Source: a virus
Virus record (IMG/VR): IMGVR_UViG_3300042376_000681
Location: 1-23,923 of that record
DNA: 23,923 nt
Reading direction: 5' to 3' (one strand)
Shown: in pieces, positions 1-7,323 of the stretch
Position numbering within the stretch: position 1 is the first letter of the stretch
Layout of the letters: each line of letters opens with the position of its first letter
Notes under the pieces: model-generated
Told to the model about the DNA's origin: nothing
Seen by the model: the letters and a program-made list of their open reading frames with translations, nothing else
The model's database searches: none
Translations under genes and position numbers: made by a program

Positions 1-285
1 GGCAACCTCGGCGGCGGAACGTTCATGGGCTACGACGTTGTGTTCTCTCAGGTCATGCCGACCGTTTCGGCTGCATCTTCAACGCACTTCCCCTGCTACT
101 TCGGTGACTTCGAAGGCGGCTCGATGATTGGAGATCGTCAGATGCTCAGTATCGCTACGAGCGAACATGCCCTGTTCAGTTCCGACAGCATCGCCGTTCG
201 CGGCACCAGCCGGTTCAACGTGAACATCCATGGCGACGGTCGCGGTTCGACCTACGGCCCCATCGTCGGATTCAAGACGGCCTGA
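1..285 (+). CDS. Major capsid protein, HK97 fold (C-terminal part, 5' truncated by window)
   Basis: The reading frame is open from the first base to a TGA at 283-285, so 94 residues of the C-terminus are visible and the start lies upstream. The visible part matches the end of HK97-type shell proteins: a valine-rich strand leading to a Met-Pro, a central Gly-Asp-Phe, a run with Asp-Arg and Ser-Ile-Ala, and an Arg-containing strand near the end. In this family that region belongs to the A-domain and P-domain strands that build capsomers. Head-tail joining genes follow at once, which supports the call. No RBS can be judged. Missing: the N-arm, E-loop and any prohead protease, which would lie outside the window. 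Confidence 0.72.
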   Translation, partial: GNLGGGTFMGYDVVFSQVMPTVSAASSTHFPCYFGDFEGGSMIGDRQMLSIATSEHALFSSDSIAVRGTSRFNVNIHGDGRGSTYGPIVGFKTA

Positions 286-314
286 TAGACCACCAACGCA
301 AAGGAAACTGACAC

Positions 315-794
315 ATGAAAACCCTTCTCAACGCATACTTCAAGGGCGGCACCTCAACGGGTGGTCCGCTCGACATCAACGGTGCAGCCAATACGGGCAC
401 CGCATTCGATACGTCCGTTCTCGGTGGACTCGGTGAAGCCGCGTGCATCGTGACCTTCGGCAACGTCGCCGCAGATACGACCGTTCTCAAGATCGAAGAG
501 TCTGACAACAACTCAGACTGGTCGAACGTGACGAACGGCGGATTCAGTGGCGTAGATCTTCCTCTGGCAACAGGCGGCGACAACAAGCTCTGGCTGTTCC
601 ACGTTGAACTCGGCGGATCACGCAAGCGGTATCTGCGTGTTTCCTGCACCCCCGGCGCAGCGGCAACGCTGTACGGTGCGGTGTGGATCGGCCTGAATCC
701 TGCTCAGGGTGTCAACGGATCTACCGAAATCGCTCGCGGTGCAGCACAGAACCTTGGTGCGTCCTCTTCGCTCCTCGGTCGCATCGTGCTGTAA
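315..794 (+). CDS. Beta-sandwich virion protein (possible capsid decoration or head protein)
   Basis: This is a 159-residue protein starting at ATG 315 behind an AAAGGAA ribosome site. I do not recognise a named family. The composition is Gly/Ala/Thr/Ser-rich with alternating hydrophobic strands. Residues 57-70 carry a Ser-Asp-Asn...Trp signature, and residues 105-109 a Tyr-Leu-Arg-Val strand. That spacing is common in discoidin-like or jelly-roll phage proteins in which a noisy-signal strand is followed by an Arg-Val strand. The gene product of 6696-7052 shows the same two signatures at nearly the same positions, so the two are probably distant paralogues. The place right after the capsid gene suggests a head decoration or fibre protein. 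Function is inference. Confidence 0.6.
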   Translation: MKTLLNAYFKGGTSTGGPLDINGAANTGTAFDTSVLGGLGEAACIVTFGNVAADTTVLKIEESDNNSDWSNVTNGGFSGVDLPLATGGDNKLWLFHVELGGSRKRYLRVSCTPGAAATLYGAVWIGLNPAQGVNGSTEIARGAAQNLGASSSLLGRIVL

Positions 795-809
795 TCCTCC
801 TCTGTTTCT

Positions 810-848
810 CTCACCCCCGGCTCATGGAAACGTGGGCCGGTCGGTTTC
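810..848 (+). repeat. 39-nt hairpin element, copy A
   Basis: A perfect 10-bp stem (817-826 with 831-840, including two G-U pairs) is capped by a GAAA tetraloop at 827-830. An outer ACC (813-815) can pair with GGT (843-845). The element begins with CTCACCC and ends with GGTTTC. It sits 15 nt after one stop codon and just before the AAGGAG site (853-858) of the next gene. Copies of the same 39-nt length occur at 12556 and 12897, and a very similar one at 15435. Confidence 0.7.
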
Positions 849-865
849 ACCTAAGGAGCTAACAC

Positions 866-1408
866 ATGGCGGCACCCGTATACGTTGGTCCGGACATCAA
901 ACAGGGCGGTCCCGATGTGATGTTCCAAAGCAACATGTTCGGCAAGTGGATCCAGGTCCACACGGACGCGGAACAGGCGAACACCGCTGCCGAACTGCTG
1001 AACCCTATCAGCGTGTCGTCTGCGTTCGTCATTCCCGGCATCGTGACGCAGGGCACGCGGCTGATGATCCGGGCACGCATCGCCTACGCGGCGACCGTGA
1101 CAACCTCGCCAATCGTGCGGATCTTGGGAGCTGACCAGATCCCCAACTCATCGGGCGTGTTCCCTACCGGAACGCTGTTCCACCGCATCGACGGCGATTC
1201 GTTCACGGCTACGGGCCTTACGGTCACGCTGGCGGCGGCGGCATCGGCTGAGAATGACGGGTCAACCTTTGCGTGGTCATCGGTCCTGCCCGCCACCAGT
1301 GCGATGGGCTACCAGTTGCGTGGTGCGAAGGCGATCATCGTTCTGGTGTCAACCGCCGCGAACGTTTCGACCGGCACCGTTCCGCTCTACGTCAGCATCA
1401 TCAACTAA
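866..1408 (+). CDS. Beta-rich virion protein of unknown function
   Basis: This is a 180-residue protein whose ATG at 866 lies 7 nt after a strong AAGGAG. I cannot assign a family. The sequence is low in charge and rich in Ala, Thr, Val and Ser with many alternating hydrophobic positions, as in beta-sandwich capsid or decoration proteins. The second half has an Ala-run followed by strands ending in Tyr-Val-Ser-Ile. There is no signal peptide, membrane segment or coiled coil. It lies between the capsid gene and the connector gene, a slot that often holds minor capsid or head-fibre genes. The leader contains hairpin element copy A, so its expression may be set separately from the capsid gene. 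Confidence 0.6.
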   Translation: MAAPVYVGPDIKQGGPDVMFQSNMFGKWIQVHTDAEQANTAAELLNPISVSSAFVIPGIVTQGTRLMIRARIAYAATVTTSPIVRILGADQIPNSSGVFPTGTLFHRIDGDSFTATGLTVTLAAAASAENDGSTFAWSSVLPATSAMGYQLRGAKAIIVLVSTAANVSTGTVPLYVSIIN

Positions 1409-1418
1409 GGGGCTACCC

Positions 1419-2054
1419 GTGGCGTTCCTTGTCTCACGCACCGATTACAAGTCTTGGCGAGGCATCACCGGAACGGCGGACGATACGTTCATCGACTTGA
1501 TTCTCGGCTGGGTGTCAAACGACATCCGCGACTATTGCAGCCGCGACGGGACCAACGGCTTCGAGTCTGCGACACGGACTGAATACTACAGCGGTCCTGA
1601 CGATGCGATTATCCAACTCCGCGAACGGCCCGTTACGTCGATTACCTCGGTGACGCAGACCTACGCGGGTGGGCAGAGCGTGGTACTCGACTCCAGCACC
1701 TACCGCGTCGATGCTGATTCTGGCCTGCTGTCGCGGATCGACGTTGCACGCAACCGGTTCGCGTCGTATAACGCAACGTACTTGGGGCAGGGTGGCGACT
1801 TCAAGCCGTCTCCGCGATTCGAGGAAGGCTTCAACAACTTCACGGTGGTGTACGTGGCTGGCTACGCGACCATCCCCGGAGCCCTGCAGAAGGCGTGCTG
1901 CCTGCTGGCTGACATGCTGTTCAACGGGCGTGGGCGTGACATGGCGGTTCAGTCGGAAACGATCGGCCAGTATTCGTACACGCTCGCGGACCAGAAGCGG
2001 GTGGACGACATTCGCATCAGCCTGCTGCGTGGCTACGTGACGGGGGGTGCGTGA
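1419..2054 (+). CDS. Head-tail connector (adaptor) protein, gp6-like
   Basis: The frame is open far upstream, but the start chosen is GTG 1419, because AAGGGG lies 6 nt before it and the previous gene ends at 1408. The product has 211 residues. The N-terminus is an all-helical opening in which Asp-Asp-Thr-Phe-Ile-Asp-Leu and Asp-Ile-Arg-Asp-Tyr-Cys alternate, followed by Pro-Val-Thr-Ser-Ile, the pattern of HK97 gp6/SPP1 gp15-type adaptors. In that family it forms a ring under the portal and accepts the head-closure protein. The Arg-Pro-Val segment near residue 70 is typical of the group. The order connector, closure, neck, terminator, tail tube supports the role. The stop overlaps the next ATG. 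Confidence 0.66.
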   Translation: MAFLVSRTDYKSWRGITGTADDTFIDLILGWVSNDIRDYCSRDGTNGFESATRTEYYSGPDDAIIQLRERPVTSITSVTQTYAGGQSVVLDSSTYRVDADSGLLSRIDVARNRFASYNATYLGQGGDFKPSPRFEEGFNNFTVVYVAGYATIPGALQKACCLLADMLFNGRGRDMAVQSETIGQYSYTLADQKRVDDIRISLLRGYVTGGA

Positions 2055-2407
2055 TGGCATCTACCCCGTGGCACCTGCTGACGATGACGGCATCGTTGGA
2101 CAACAAGACATGGCTGACGGCGAATAGCGGAATCCCGTACGGGTCATTACCACCCGATCCGATTGAAATTGCATGTGCGATGCAGCCGACAAGTGCGGCG
2201 GACGGTCTGGTGTACGGGCGTGACACGACTACGCAGATGTTCGACCTGTTCCTGGCACCGACCGATTCAACCGGGGCCGCGTGGGACTGTTCGCCAGCTG
2301 ATCAGATTTCCATCAATAGCGTGGTGTACCGCATCGAAGGGAAACCGCAGGACATGTGCAGCATGGGCGTGCTGAAGAAGTTGGTAGTATCAAGGGATCT
2401 TGGCTAA
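2054..2407 (+). CDS. Head-closure / head-tail adaptor protein (stopper-like)
   Basis: ATG 2054 overlaps the upstream TGA; a GTG one codon earlier (2051) is also possible. The product has 117 residues. It is a small beta-rich protein with an Asp-Leu-Phe-Leu strand at mid-length and the end pattern Val-Val-Tyr-Arg-Ile-Glu-Gly-Lys-Pro, which resembles the small-barrel head-closure proteins (SPP1 gp16 type). There the core reads: ligand-free strand, Gly-Asp or similar, then Val-x-Gly-x-Pro. These proteins sit below the connector and keep DNA in. The assignment rests more on gene order and size than on a diagnostic motif. It is coupled on both sides by stop/start overlaps. Confidence 0.55.
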   Translation: MASTPWHLLTMTASLDNKTWLTANSGIPYGSLPPDPIEIACAMQPTSAADGLVYGRDTTTQMFDLFLAPTDSTGAAWDCSPADQISINSVVYRIEGKPQDMCSMGVLKKLVVSRDLG

Positions 2408-3033
2408 TGAACGTCGGCAAGGTGACAATGACCGTGGACACGGCACGACTCAAGGCGAAACTTGAGCGGGCTGTCAATACGGGCGTGTACCGTGCGGCGT
2501 TGGTCTATGAGGCGTTCATCAAGGACAGTTTCACGAAGACCGCAGTTGGAACGCATTCCGCACCGGGACAGCCACCGGGAACGCAGACGGGCATGCTGCG
2601 GAACGGCATCCGTGCTACGCCAGCCAAGAACGGCAAGAGCATCATCACGACTTCCAAAGCCAAGTACGCCGCGATGATGGAGTTTGGCGGGACGATCCGG
2701 GCGAAGTCTGGCGGGTTCCTGCCGGTTCCTCTGAACGCGGAAGCCAAGCGACTCCAGAAGCGGACAGCGGGCGGGCTTCGCAACTCCGCAACCCCGATGC
2801 ACATCCTCCGCACCAAGACCGGGCGACTGTTCCTCGTCAAGCATCTGACCCGCAAGTCAAAGAACGCCACCAAGCTCATCGGCTCGCAGATGATGTTCAT
2901 CCTCAAAAAGTCCGTGACCATCGCGGCACGCCCGTACATGCGGCCCGCTGAACAGAACGCGGCCTTGTACGTCAAGGCTACCGATGCCTTCGAGGCGGCG
3001 GTCAAGGAAGTTCTGAGCAAGGGGGCAGCATGA
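2407..3033 (+). CDS. Neck protein, HK97-gp10 family
   Basis: ATG 2407 overlaps the upstream TAA (TAATG); an in-frame ATG at 2356 would lie inside the previous gene and is rejected. The product has 208 residues. Clear family signatures are present: a Gly-Gln-Pro-Pro-Gly turn then Thr-Gly-Met-Leu-Arg near residues 57-70, a Tyr-Ala-Ala-Met-Met-Glu-Phe-Gly strand near 88-96, and Arg-Pro-Tyr-Met-Arg-Pro-Ala near 178-184. These three blocks in this order define HK97 gp10-like head-tail joining proteins, which act at the head-tail interface. It is a little longer than many members, with a basic, Lys-rich insertion between the last two blocks. The stop overlaps the next ATG. Confidence 0.78.
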   Translation: MNVGKVTMTVDTARLKAKLERAVNTGVYRAALVYEAFIKDSFTKTAVGTHSAPGQPPGTQTGMLRNGIRATPAKNGKSIITTSKAKYAAMMEFGGTIRAKSGGFLPVPLNAEAKRLQKRTAGGLRNSATPMHILRTKTGRLFLVKHLTRKSKNATKLIGSQMMFILKKSVTIAARPYMRPAEQNAALYVKATDAFEAAVKEVLSKGAA

Positions 3034-3533
3034 TCCTCGCACCGATCTATCAGGCGATCTACGACCGCATGAAGGCGGACACTGGCGCGGGTGGGCTCTA
3101 CAACGGTGGGGCGTGGAATCTCATCACGGGCGGGGCGTATACCGTGTTTGCGGCACCTACGCCGATCACCGGGCCCTACCTGGTCTTCAGCGTGGCGATG
3201 CAGCAGCAGAACACGACAACGGGCGACGAGTTCCTTTGCACGGCAACGTTCAACCTCTACGACCGTTTGAATGAATCATCGCAGACGGCGTACATCGGCA
3301 CATCGATCTTGCCAGCACTCGACCGCCTGCACGGCAATGCGGTTCTGGTGTCTGGCCGCGTTCCAACCTACGGGTTCAACCGGCATCGGCTGGTGTTGCC
3401 GACGAACGCCTATTCGGCTGTGGCGAGTACGTGCATCGTTGATGACAATGACGCAACGATTGTGAGCGAGAACGTGGTAATGGCGACGATGAAGATGACA
3501 TTCAGGGTGTCGGCAATCGCCGCGAACCCGTAA
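3030..3533 (+). CDS. Tail terminator / tail completion protein
   Basis: ATG 3030 overlaps the upstream TGA (ATGA). The product has 167 residues. It opens with a helix of the form Ile-Tyr-Gln-Ala-Ile-Tyr-Asp-Arg-Met-Lys-Ala-Asp. A Pro-Tyr-Leu-Val-Phe-Ser segment and a strand with Asp-Glu-Phe-x-Cys-Thr-Ala-Thr-Phe-Asn-Leu-Tyr follow, then a helix with Leu-Asp-Arg-Leu. This is the helix-strand-strand-helix layout of tail terminator proteins (DUF3168/gpU-like), which cap the tail tube and join it to the neck. Position between the gp10-like gene and the major tail gene fits. The call is by layout rather than by a unique residue signature. Confidence 0.58.
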   Translation: MILAPIYQAIYDRMKADTGAGGLYNGGAWNLITGGAYTVFAAPTPITGPYLVFSVAMQQQNTTTGDEFLCTATFNLYDRLNESSQTAYIGTSILPALDRLHGNAVLVSGRVPTYGFNRHRLVLPTNAYSAVASTCIVDDNDATIVSENVVMATMKMTFRVSAIAANP

Positions 3534-3545
3534 GGAGTACGACCT

Positions 3546-4406
3546 ATGGCAGACTGGCCGCTGACATCACAACTTGGTAACCTGACCTGCACGGCTGGTG
3601 CTGGCGACCTGCACTACCTGTTCGGTACTTCGATCCGCATCGCGGCGGACGTTGCCACCTTGAACATCGAGAGCAACGAGTACGACGCGACCACGCCGAC
3701 AGGTTCTGCCGTCAACTTCATGACGATGAACGCTGGACTGCGGTCTGCCACCATCGACTTCAACGGAATCTACCCGCGTGCGGCGAGCCCGCTTGGCATC
3801 ACCTCGCTGGTGGAGTACGCCAGCGGGTACGTGAAGCACATGACCGCGTTCAACATGAGCATCGAGTTCGGGGAGTTTGACGCGACTTCTACGACTGGTG
3901 CGGCTGGTACGTGGCGGGCGTTCCGTCCAAAGGGAACTGGCCGCTGGAGCGGTTCGTACACGTGCCTTGCGGACAATGCGACCCCGCCGACGTTGCCGAC
4001 TTCTGCGGCGGCTGCGGCGGCGGCTACGTTCAAGCTCGCATACGAAGCCACTTCGGTTCCGACACTCACCGGCAGCATCACGACCCCCCGACTGAATCAG
4101 ACGGTTCGGATTGGCGACGAGTCGGTATGCGTGTATTCGTTCACGGGCTCGGGCGACCTGACGCAGACGGCGGGAACGACCTTCCCCGGCCTCACCGCCG
4201 CGTCTGGTGTCATCACCAAGCCGCAATGGGATGTGACTGGTGGCACAGAAGGCGTGGCAGATAACACCTGCGTCCTGACCGTGGCATCTGGTCGCACCTA
4301 CACCGGCCCGTTCTTCTGGACGCGGTTGAACCTCGCGTGGAAGATGGATGATGTCGTGCGGGTGTCTGGTACTCTCCGGGCGGCTGGTGCTATTACCGTG
4401 GCGTAA
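3546..4406 (+). CDS. Major tail (tube) protein
   Basis: ATG 3546 follows a TAAGGAG site that also contains the stop of the upstream gene. The product has 286 residues. It is beta-rich and weakly charged, with an Ala-rich linker near residues 153-162 and a C-terminal Ig-like stretch ending in Leu-Arg-Ala-Ala-Gly-Ala-Ile-Thr-Val-Ala. Size, composition and position right after the terminator gene match tail-tube subunits that polymerise around the tape measure. The C-terminal half could be the extra Ig-like domain that many tube proteins carry. No frameshift extension is visible. A 527-codon open frame on the opposite strand across this gene is a shadow of codon bias. Confidence 0.62.
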   Translation: MADWPLTSQLGNLTCTAGAGDLHYLFGTSIRIAADVATLNIESNEYDATTPTGSAVNFMTMNAGLRSATIDFNGIYPRAASPLGITSLVEYASGYVKHMTAFNMSIEFGEFDATSTTGAAGTWRAFRPKGTGRWSGSYTCLADNATPPTLPTSAAAAAAATFKLAYEATSVPTLTGSITTPRLNQTVRIGDESVCVYSFTGSGDLTQTAGTTFPGLTAASGVITKPQWDVTGGTEGVADNTCVLTVASGRTYTGPFFWTRLNLAWKMDDVVRVSGTLRAAGAITVA

Positions 4407-4415
4407 GGGGGCACA

Positions 4416-5423
4416 ATGGCGACTCGCGGCAAAGACGGGTCTGTAGAGATTCAGGTAACTGGCGACACCTCCCCACTGGAGGCATCGGTAGCCGCTGCGA
4501 AGGCCAAGATCAATGCCGAGGGTGCAACGGGTAAGGCTGGCGAAGGTGCCGCAAAGGTAAATCAGGAAGTAGCCTCGTCCTATCAGGATGTCGCCACTTC
4601 GGCAACGAACGCCGCTACGTCGGTTGGATCTGTAGCCGCGACCACGACTGCCGCAGCCACCACGACTGAGAAGCTGTCCGGTTCTTTGAATACGGCCAAG
4701 ATTGCACTCAACGGGGTGCGTGCCGCGTTTGGTGCTGTGACGTTCGTACTTGGATCGCTTGCCGCAGCCTACGCGGTTGTGACCGCCAAGAGCGAGGAAA
4801 ACCGCAAGAAGGTCGAGGAAGCAAACCGCGACTACCTGAAGTACATCGACAGCGTGAAGCGGCTCAATGATGAGTTTGGAAAGCAGAACGATGACAAGGT
4901 TGCAAAGCGGATTGATGATGTCAATGAGAAGTTCGACGCTCAGGCGGATCTGATCTATCGCAGCACGATGGCCGACAAGGCCCGCCAAGAGGCTTTCGAG
5001 AAGAACGTCATCGACCGGGCCGCAGCACTCAAACGGGTGTACGACGAGGCCGAAGCACAAGGGAGAGCGGCCCAATCTCGCTTGGCTGCTGATCGTCGCG
5101 TGCAGGCGTTGGAGGAAGAAAACACACGCCGCGAATCTCTGCTGAAGCAACTGTCAGACGAGGAAGCCAAAGCCAAGGCGATGGAAGCCGACTTCGACAA
5201 GCTGATCGGCATGATGAAGGACTACGAAGAACAGGCGAGCCAATCGGCCAAGCGGATCAACGAAGCGTTTTCAGATTCGTTCCGCAGCATCCGCGAAGAA
5301 TCAAACCGGGCCTTCAACACAGATCAGGCCGCAACGATGGTGCAGCTCGCTGGCAACCTTCGCACGACGGCCACCATTGCAACGGCCAACATGAACCGCA
5401 TCGTTGTCGGGGGTGACGACTAA
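4416..5423 (+). CDS. Tape measure protein (unusually short)
   Basis: ATG 4416 lies 9 nt after the tail-tube stop, behind a GGGG-type site. The product has 335 residues. The N-terminus (residues 8-32) has a Ser-Val-Glu-Ile strand followed by Gly-Asp-Thr-Ser-Pro and an Ala-rich helix, a usual opening of tape measures. Residues 60-90 are Ala/Thr-rich, residues 104-123 form one hydrophobic segment, and residues 125-290 are charged and heptad-like, predicted coiled coil. In this family the length sets tail length at roughly 0.15 nm per residue, so a tail near 50 nm is inferred. Most tape measures exceed 600 residues. No tail assembly chaperone gene precedes it, which is also odd. Confidence 0.6.
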   Translation: MATRGKDGSVEIQVTGDTSPLEASVAAAKAKINAEGATGKAGEGAAKVNQEVASSYQDVATSATNAATSVGSVAATTTAAATTTEKLSGSLNTAKIALNGVRAAFGAVTFVLGSLAAAYAVVTAKSEENRKKVEEANRDYLKYIDSVKRLNDEFGKQNDDKVAKRIDDVNEKFDAQADLIYRSTMADKARQEAFEKNVIDRAAALKRVYDEAEAQGRAAQSRLAADRRVQALEEENTRRESLLKQLSDEEAKAKAMEADFDKLIGMMKDYEEQASQSAKRINEAFSDSFRSIREESNRAFNTDQAATMVQLAGNLRTTATIATANMNRIVVGGDD

Positions 5424-6286
5424 TGGCATTGACCGCCTACGAACTTGGGTTGACCGGCAACAGCCAGTCCATCGACTTCAACAACAAGGGGTCCGCTACC
5501 CGTACGTTCGTGGTGGAAACGATCAGCCCGCAGGCCGCGTTGGCCGCTGACGGCGTGCCGACGATCAACAGCCAGCATCCGACACTTCCGGGCCTGATCC
5601 TTGACGCAATTACGGTTGAGCCGCAGGACACGGGTGTTTGCAACGTGGTCTGCAGGTACAGCAACAGCCGCCAGTTCGGCTCGACCCGCACGCCGAACAA
5701 GGATAATCCCCGCTGGTATCACTGGGGATGGGCATCACGGACGGTACAGATCGACATTCCGGTAGCAGTCAAGACCAAGGTCATCGCCAAGGACCAGTTT
5801 GGGAACGGCGACGAGCGGCTGGTTTGGCGGATCAGTCACAAGTACGTCAACGAAACCCGCATCATCCGCCCGCTGAACGTGCGGGTGAAGGTGCAGAATG
5901 TGCGGGATCTGGACATCATCGCCAAGCAGAAGGACCGTTTGCACGCGATGCCTGACGGAAAGTTGTACCACTTCGAAGGGGCGACGGTCAACCAGGTTGA
6001 CGACAACGGCACCTACGACATTGCGTACATCTGGGAGCTGGATGAAGGAACGGACAAGTTCCCCGACTTCGAAACCGATAATGCTCGGTACTGCGTGCAG
6101 GTCACAAATGGTCAAGTGCCAGAAAGCCCGGACGCTGGCCCGATCTTCCGCAACCCCTACACCGTTTTCGTGGCCTATCAGATTGGCGACCCGTCAGAAA
6201 CGATTCCAAACTGCGAGCTCAACGCACTCTATCCCGTTGACGAAACCGGCTGGACGAACCTGCCCGGAGCTAACCTGATCATCTAA
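5423..6286 (+). CDS. Distal tail or baseplate-associated protein, unrecognised
   Basis: ATG 5423 overlaps the tape-measure stop (TAATG). The product has 287 residues. I do not recognise a family. It is beta-rich with many aromatic residues, including a Trp-Tyr-His-Trp-Gly-Trp cluster near residue 97 and repeated charged strands in the middle. No membrane segment, signal or coiled coil is present. Gene order just after the tape measure is where distal tail and tail-hub proteins lie in siphoviruses, so an adaptor at the tail tip is the best guess. It is also long enough to be a receptor-binding or hub subunit; the sequence alone does not decide. Confidence 0.5.
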   Translation: MALTAYELGLTGNSQSIDFNNKGSATRTFVVETISPQAALAADGVPTINSQHPTLPGLILDAITVEPQDTGVCNVVCRYSNSRQFGSTRTPNKDNPRWYHWGWASRTVQIDIPVAVKTKVIAKDQFGNGDERLVWRISHKYVNETRIIRPLNVRVKVQNVRDLDIIAKQKDRLHAMPDGKLYHFEGATVNQVDDNGTYDIAYIWELDEGTDKFPDFETDNARYCVQVTNGQVPESPDAGPIFRNPYTVFVAYQIGDPSETIPNCELNALYPVDETGWTNLPGANLII

Positions 6287-6696
6287 TGGCAAGCCCAAGA
6301 CTCATCCTCGGTCGCATCGTTGCGGTTCAAGGCACCACGCCGGGGCCTGCCAGCGGCATCACGTACACGATTGCCTGCCATGACCCGCAGGTAGATGGCC
6401 CGTTCCGCGTGACGAACCAGCGGCCCATTCGTCGCTGGCCCGATTCGATTGACACGGTGGCGTTCGCGGTTGGGTCGATGGTGGTTGGCGTGACCGATGC
6501 GGCGATCCTGCAATGGCATTCGATGGAGATGCCGGACTTTGGGGCGTGTCCTGACAACTCGGGCAAGTCGAAACTGCTGGACATGATTCAGGAGGAAGTG
6601 CGATTGCTGCGGGATCTGGAGCCGCCCAATGCGTCTACGGCTGCTGGCACGGGCACGGACGCACCGGCAGGGCCTACACCGGGAGGGGCTGAGTAA
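6286..6696 (+). CDS. Small tail-tip protein with OB-like N-terminus, unknown
   Basis: ATG 6286 overlaps the upstream stop (TAATG). The product has 136 residues in two parts. Residues 1-80 are a small barrel-like run of strands beginning Leu-Gly-Arg-Ile-Val-Ala-Val, followed by a Thr-Tyr-Thr-Ile strand and later Val-Gly-Ser-Met-Val-Val-Gly-Val. This resembles the small barrels of tail-spike or hub adaptors, though I see no diagnostic motif. Residues 95-110 form a short charged helix, and the last 25 residues are Pro/Gly/Ala/Thr-rich and likely disordered. It is coupled to both neighbours, so it is made in step with the tail-tip proteins. Function is inference. Confidence 0.5.
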   Translation: MASPRLILGRIVAVQGTTPGPASGITYTIACHDPQVDGPFRVTNQRPIRRWPDSIDTVAFAVGSMVVGVTDAAILQWHSMEMPDFGACPDNSGKSKLLDMIQEEVRLLRDLEPPNASTAAGTGTDAPAGPTPGGAE

Positions 6697-7052
6697 TGGC
6701 TATCAAGGTGGATGTTCTGTACCCGACCGGCACCGATGGGCAGGGGTTCAACCCTTCGACGGTCTATTCCGCGATCAACAGCGGGGCGACCTATGACGTT
6801 ACGGGGTACTCGTCCATTGTCGTGCAGGTGGACTGCCCGGTAGATGCGGCGTTGGCTGGCACGCTGACGGTCCAGGCATCGCTGGACAACCACAACTGGT
6901 ATGACTTCCCGGCTGCGGCGATTTCGTACACGACGGTGGGCCTGAAGCCAGCCATCAACGTGGAGGGGGTGCGGTTCGTCCGCGTGCAGTTCACGACCAC
7001 CAGCGGCACGGTGGAAGTGATGCTGACCATCTGCGGGGTGCTGAATGTCTAA
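6696..7052 (+). CDS. Discoidin-like beta-sandwich tail protein
   Basis: ATG 6696 overlaps the upstream TAA (TAATG). The product has 118 residues, all beta-like. The signature Ser-x-Asp-Asn...Trp at residues 62-68 and Arg-Phe-Val-Arg-Val at 93-97 is the spacing seen in small discoidin or jelly-roll phage proteins: the first loop plus Trp packs the core and the Arg-Val strand closes the sandwich. The gene at 315-794 has the same pair at 63-69 and 105-109. Together this suggests a duplicated fold used once near the head and once in the tail. Whether it binds carbohydrate or only decorates cannot be told. Confidence 0.55.
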   Translation: MAIKVDVLYPTGTDGQGFNPSTVYSAINSGATYDVTGYSSIVVQVDCPVDAALAGTLTVQASLDNHNWYDFPAAAISYTTVGLKPAINVEGVRFVRVQFTTTSGTVEVMLTICGVLNV

Positions 7053-7320
7053 CGTGCCTCCGCTGCCTCTGGGGGTGATTGGTTGGCCTTACGAGGTTCC
7101 CGGTGTCATCACGGAGCCGGGCGGCGGCGGGTCATTCACGGACACAATCACGTTTTACGCAGCGGCAACCAGCGGCGGCACGGTCAACGTCCTGAATACG
7201 GTGACTATTGTTGATGGGCTCATCACGAACTGGACGCAGGCAGGACCAAGCGGCACGCCGGGCGAATGGCAGTTCAATGACGCGGTGAACAGCGGGCAGT
7301 ACCTCACGATTGGATTCTGA
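7045..7320 (+). CDS. Small Gly-rich tail protein, unknown
   Basis: ATG 7045 overlaps the end of the previous gene by 8 nt in another frame. The product has 91 residues: a Pro-rich start, a Gly-rich linker near residues 26-30, then four or five short strands of the type Thr-Ile-Thr-Phe-Tyr and Val-Thr-Ile-Val-Asp-Gly. I do not recognise a family. The strand block from residue 32 on, with an Asn-Gly turn pattern and a final Tyr-Leu-Thr-Ile-Gly-Phe, could be a small beta domain placed at a fibre tip. It is coupled to the genes on either side. Low charge and no membrane segment. Confidence 0.45.
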   Translation: MSNVPPLPLGVIGWPYEVPGVITEPGGGGSFTDTITFYAAATSGGTVNVLNTVTIVDGLITNWTQAGPSGTPGEWQFNDAVNSGQYLTIGF

Positions 7321-7323
7321 CCT

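Noticed and set aside
2356-2406. Longer N-terminus of the gp10-like gene from ATG 2356
   Set aside because: It lies wholly in the previous gene and has no ribosome site; ATG 2407 with the TAATG overlap fits the local pattern.
4380-4430. Programmed frameshift tail chaperone gene between tail tube and tape measure
   Set aside because: Only 9 nt separate the two genes, and no slippery heptamer with a following open frame is seen.
3567-5150. A 527-codon open frame on the - strand across the tail-tube and tape-measure genes
   Set aside because: It lies opposite two well supported + strand genes, has low-complexity Arg/Gly/Ser composition, no ribosome site and no motif. GC-rich codon bias explains it.
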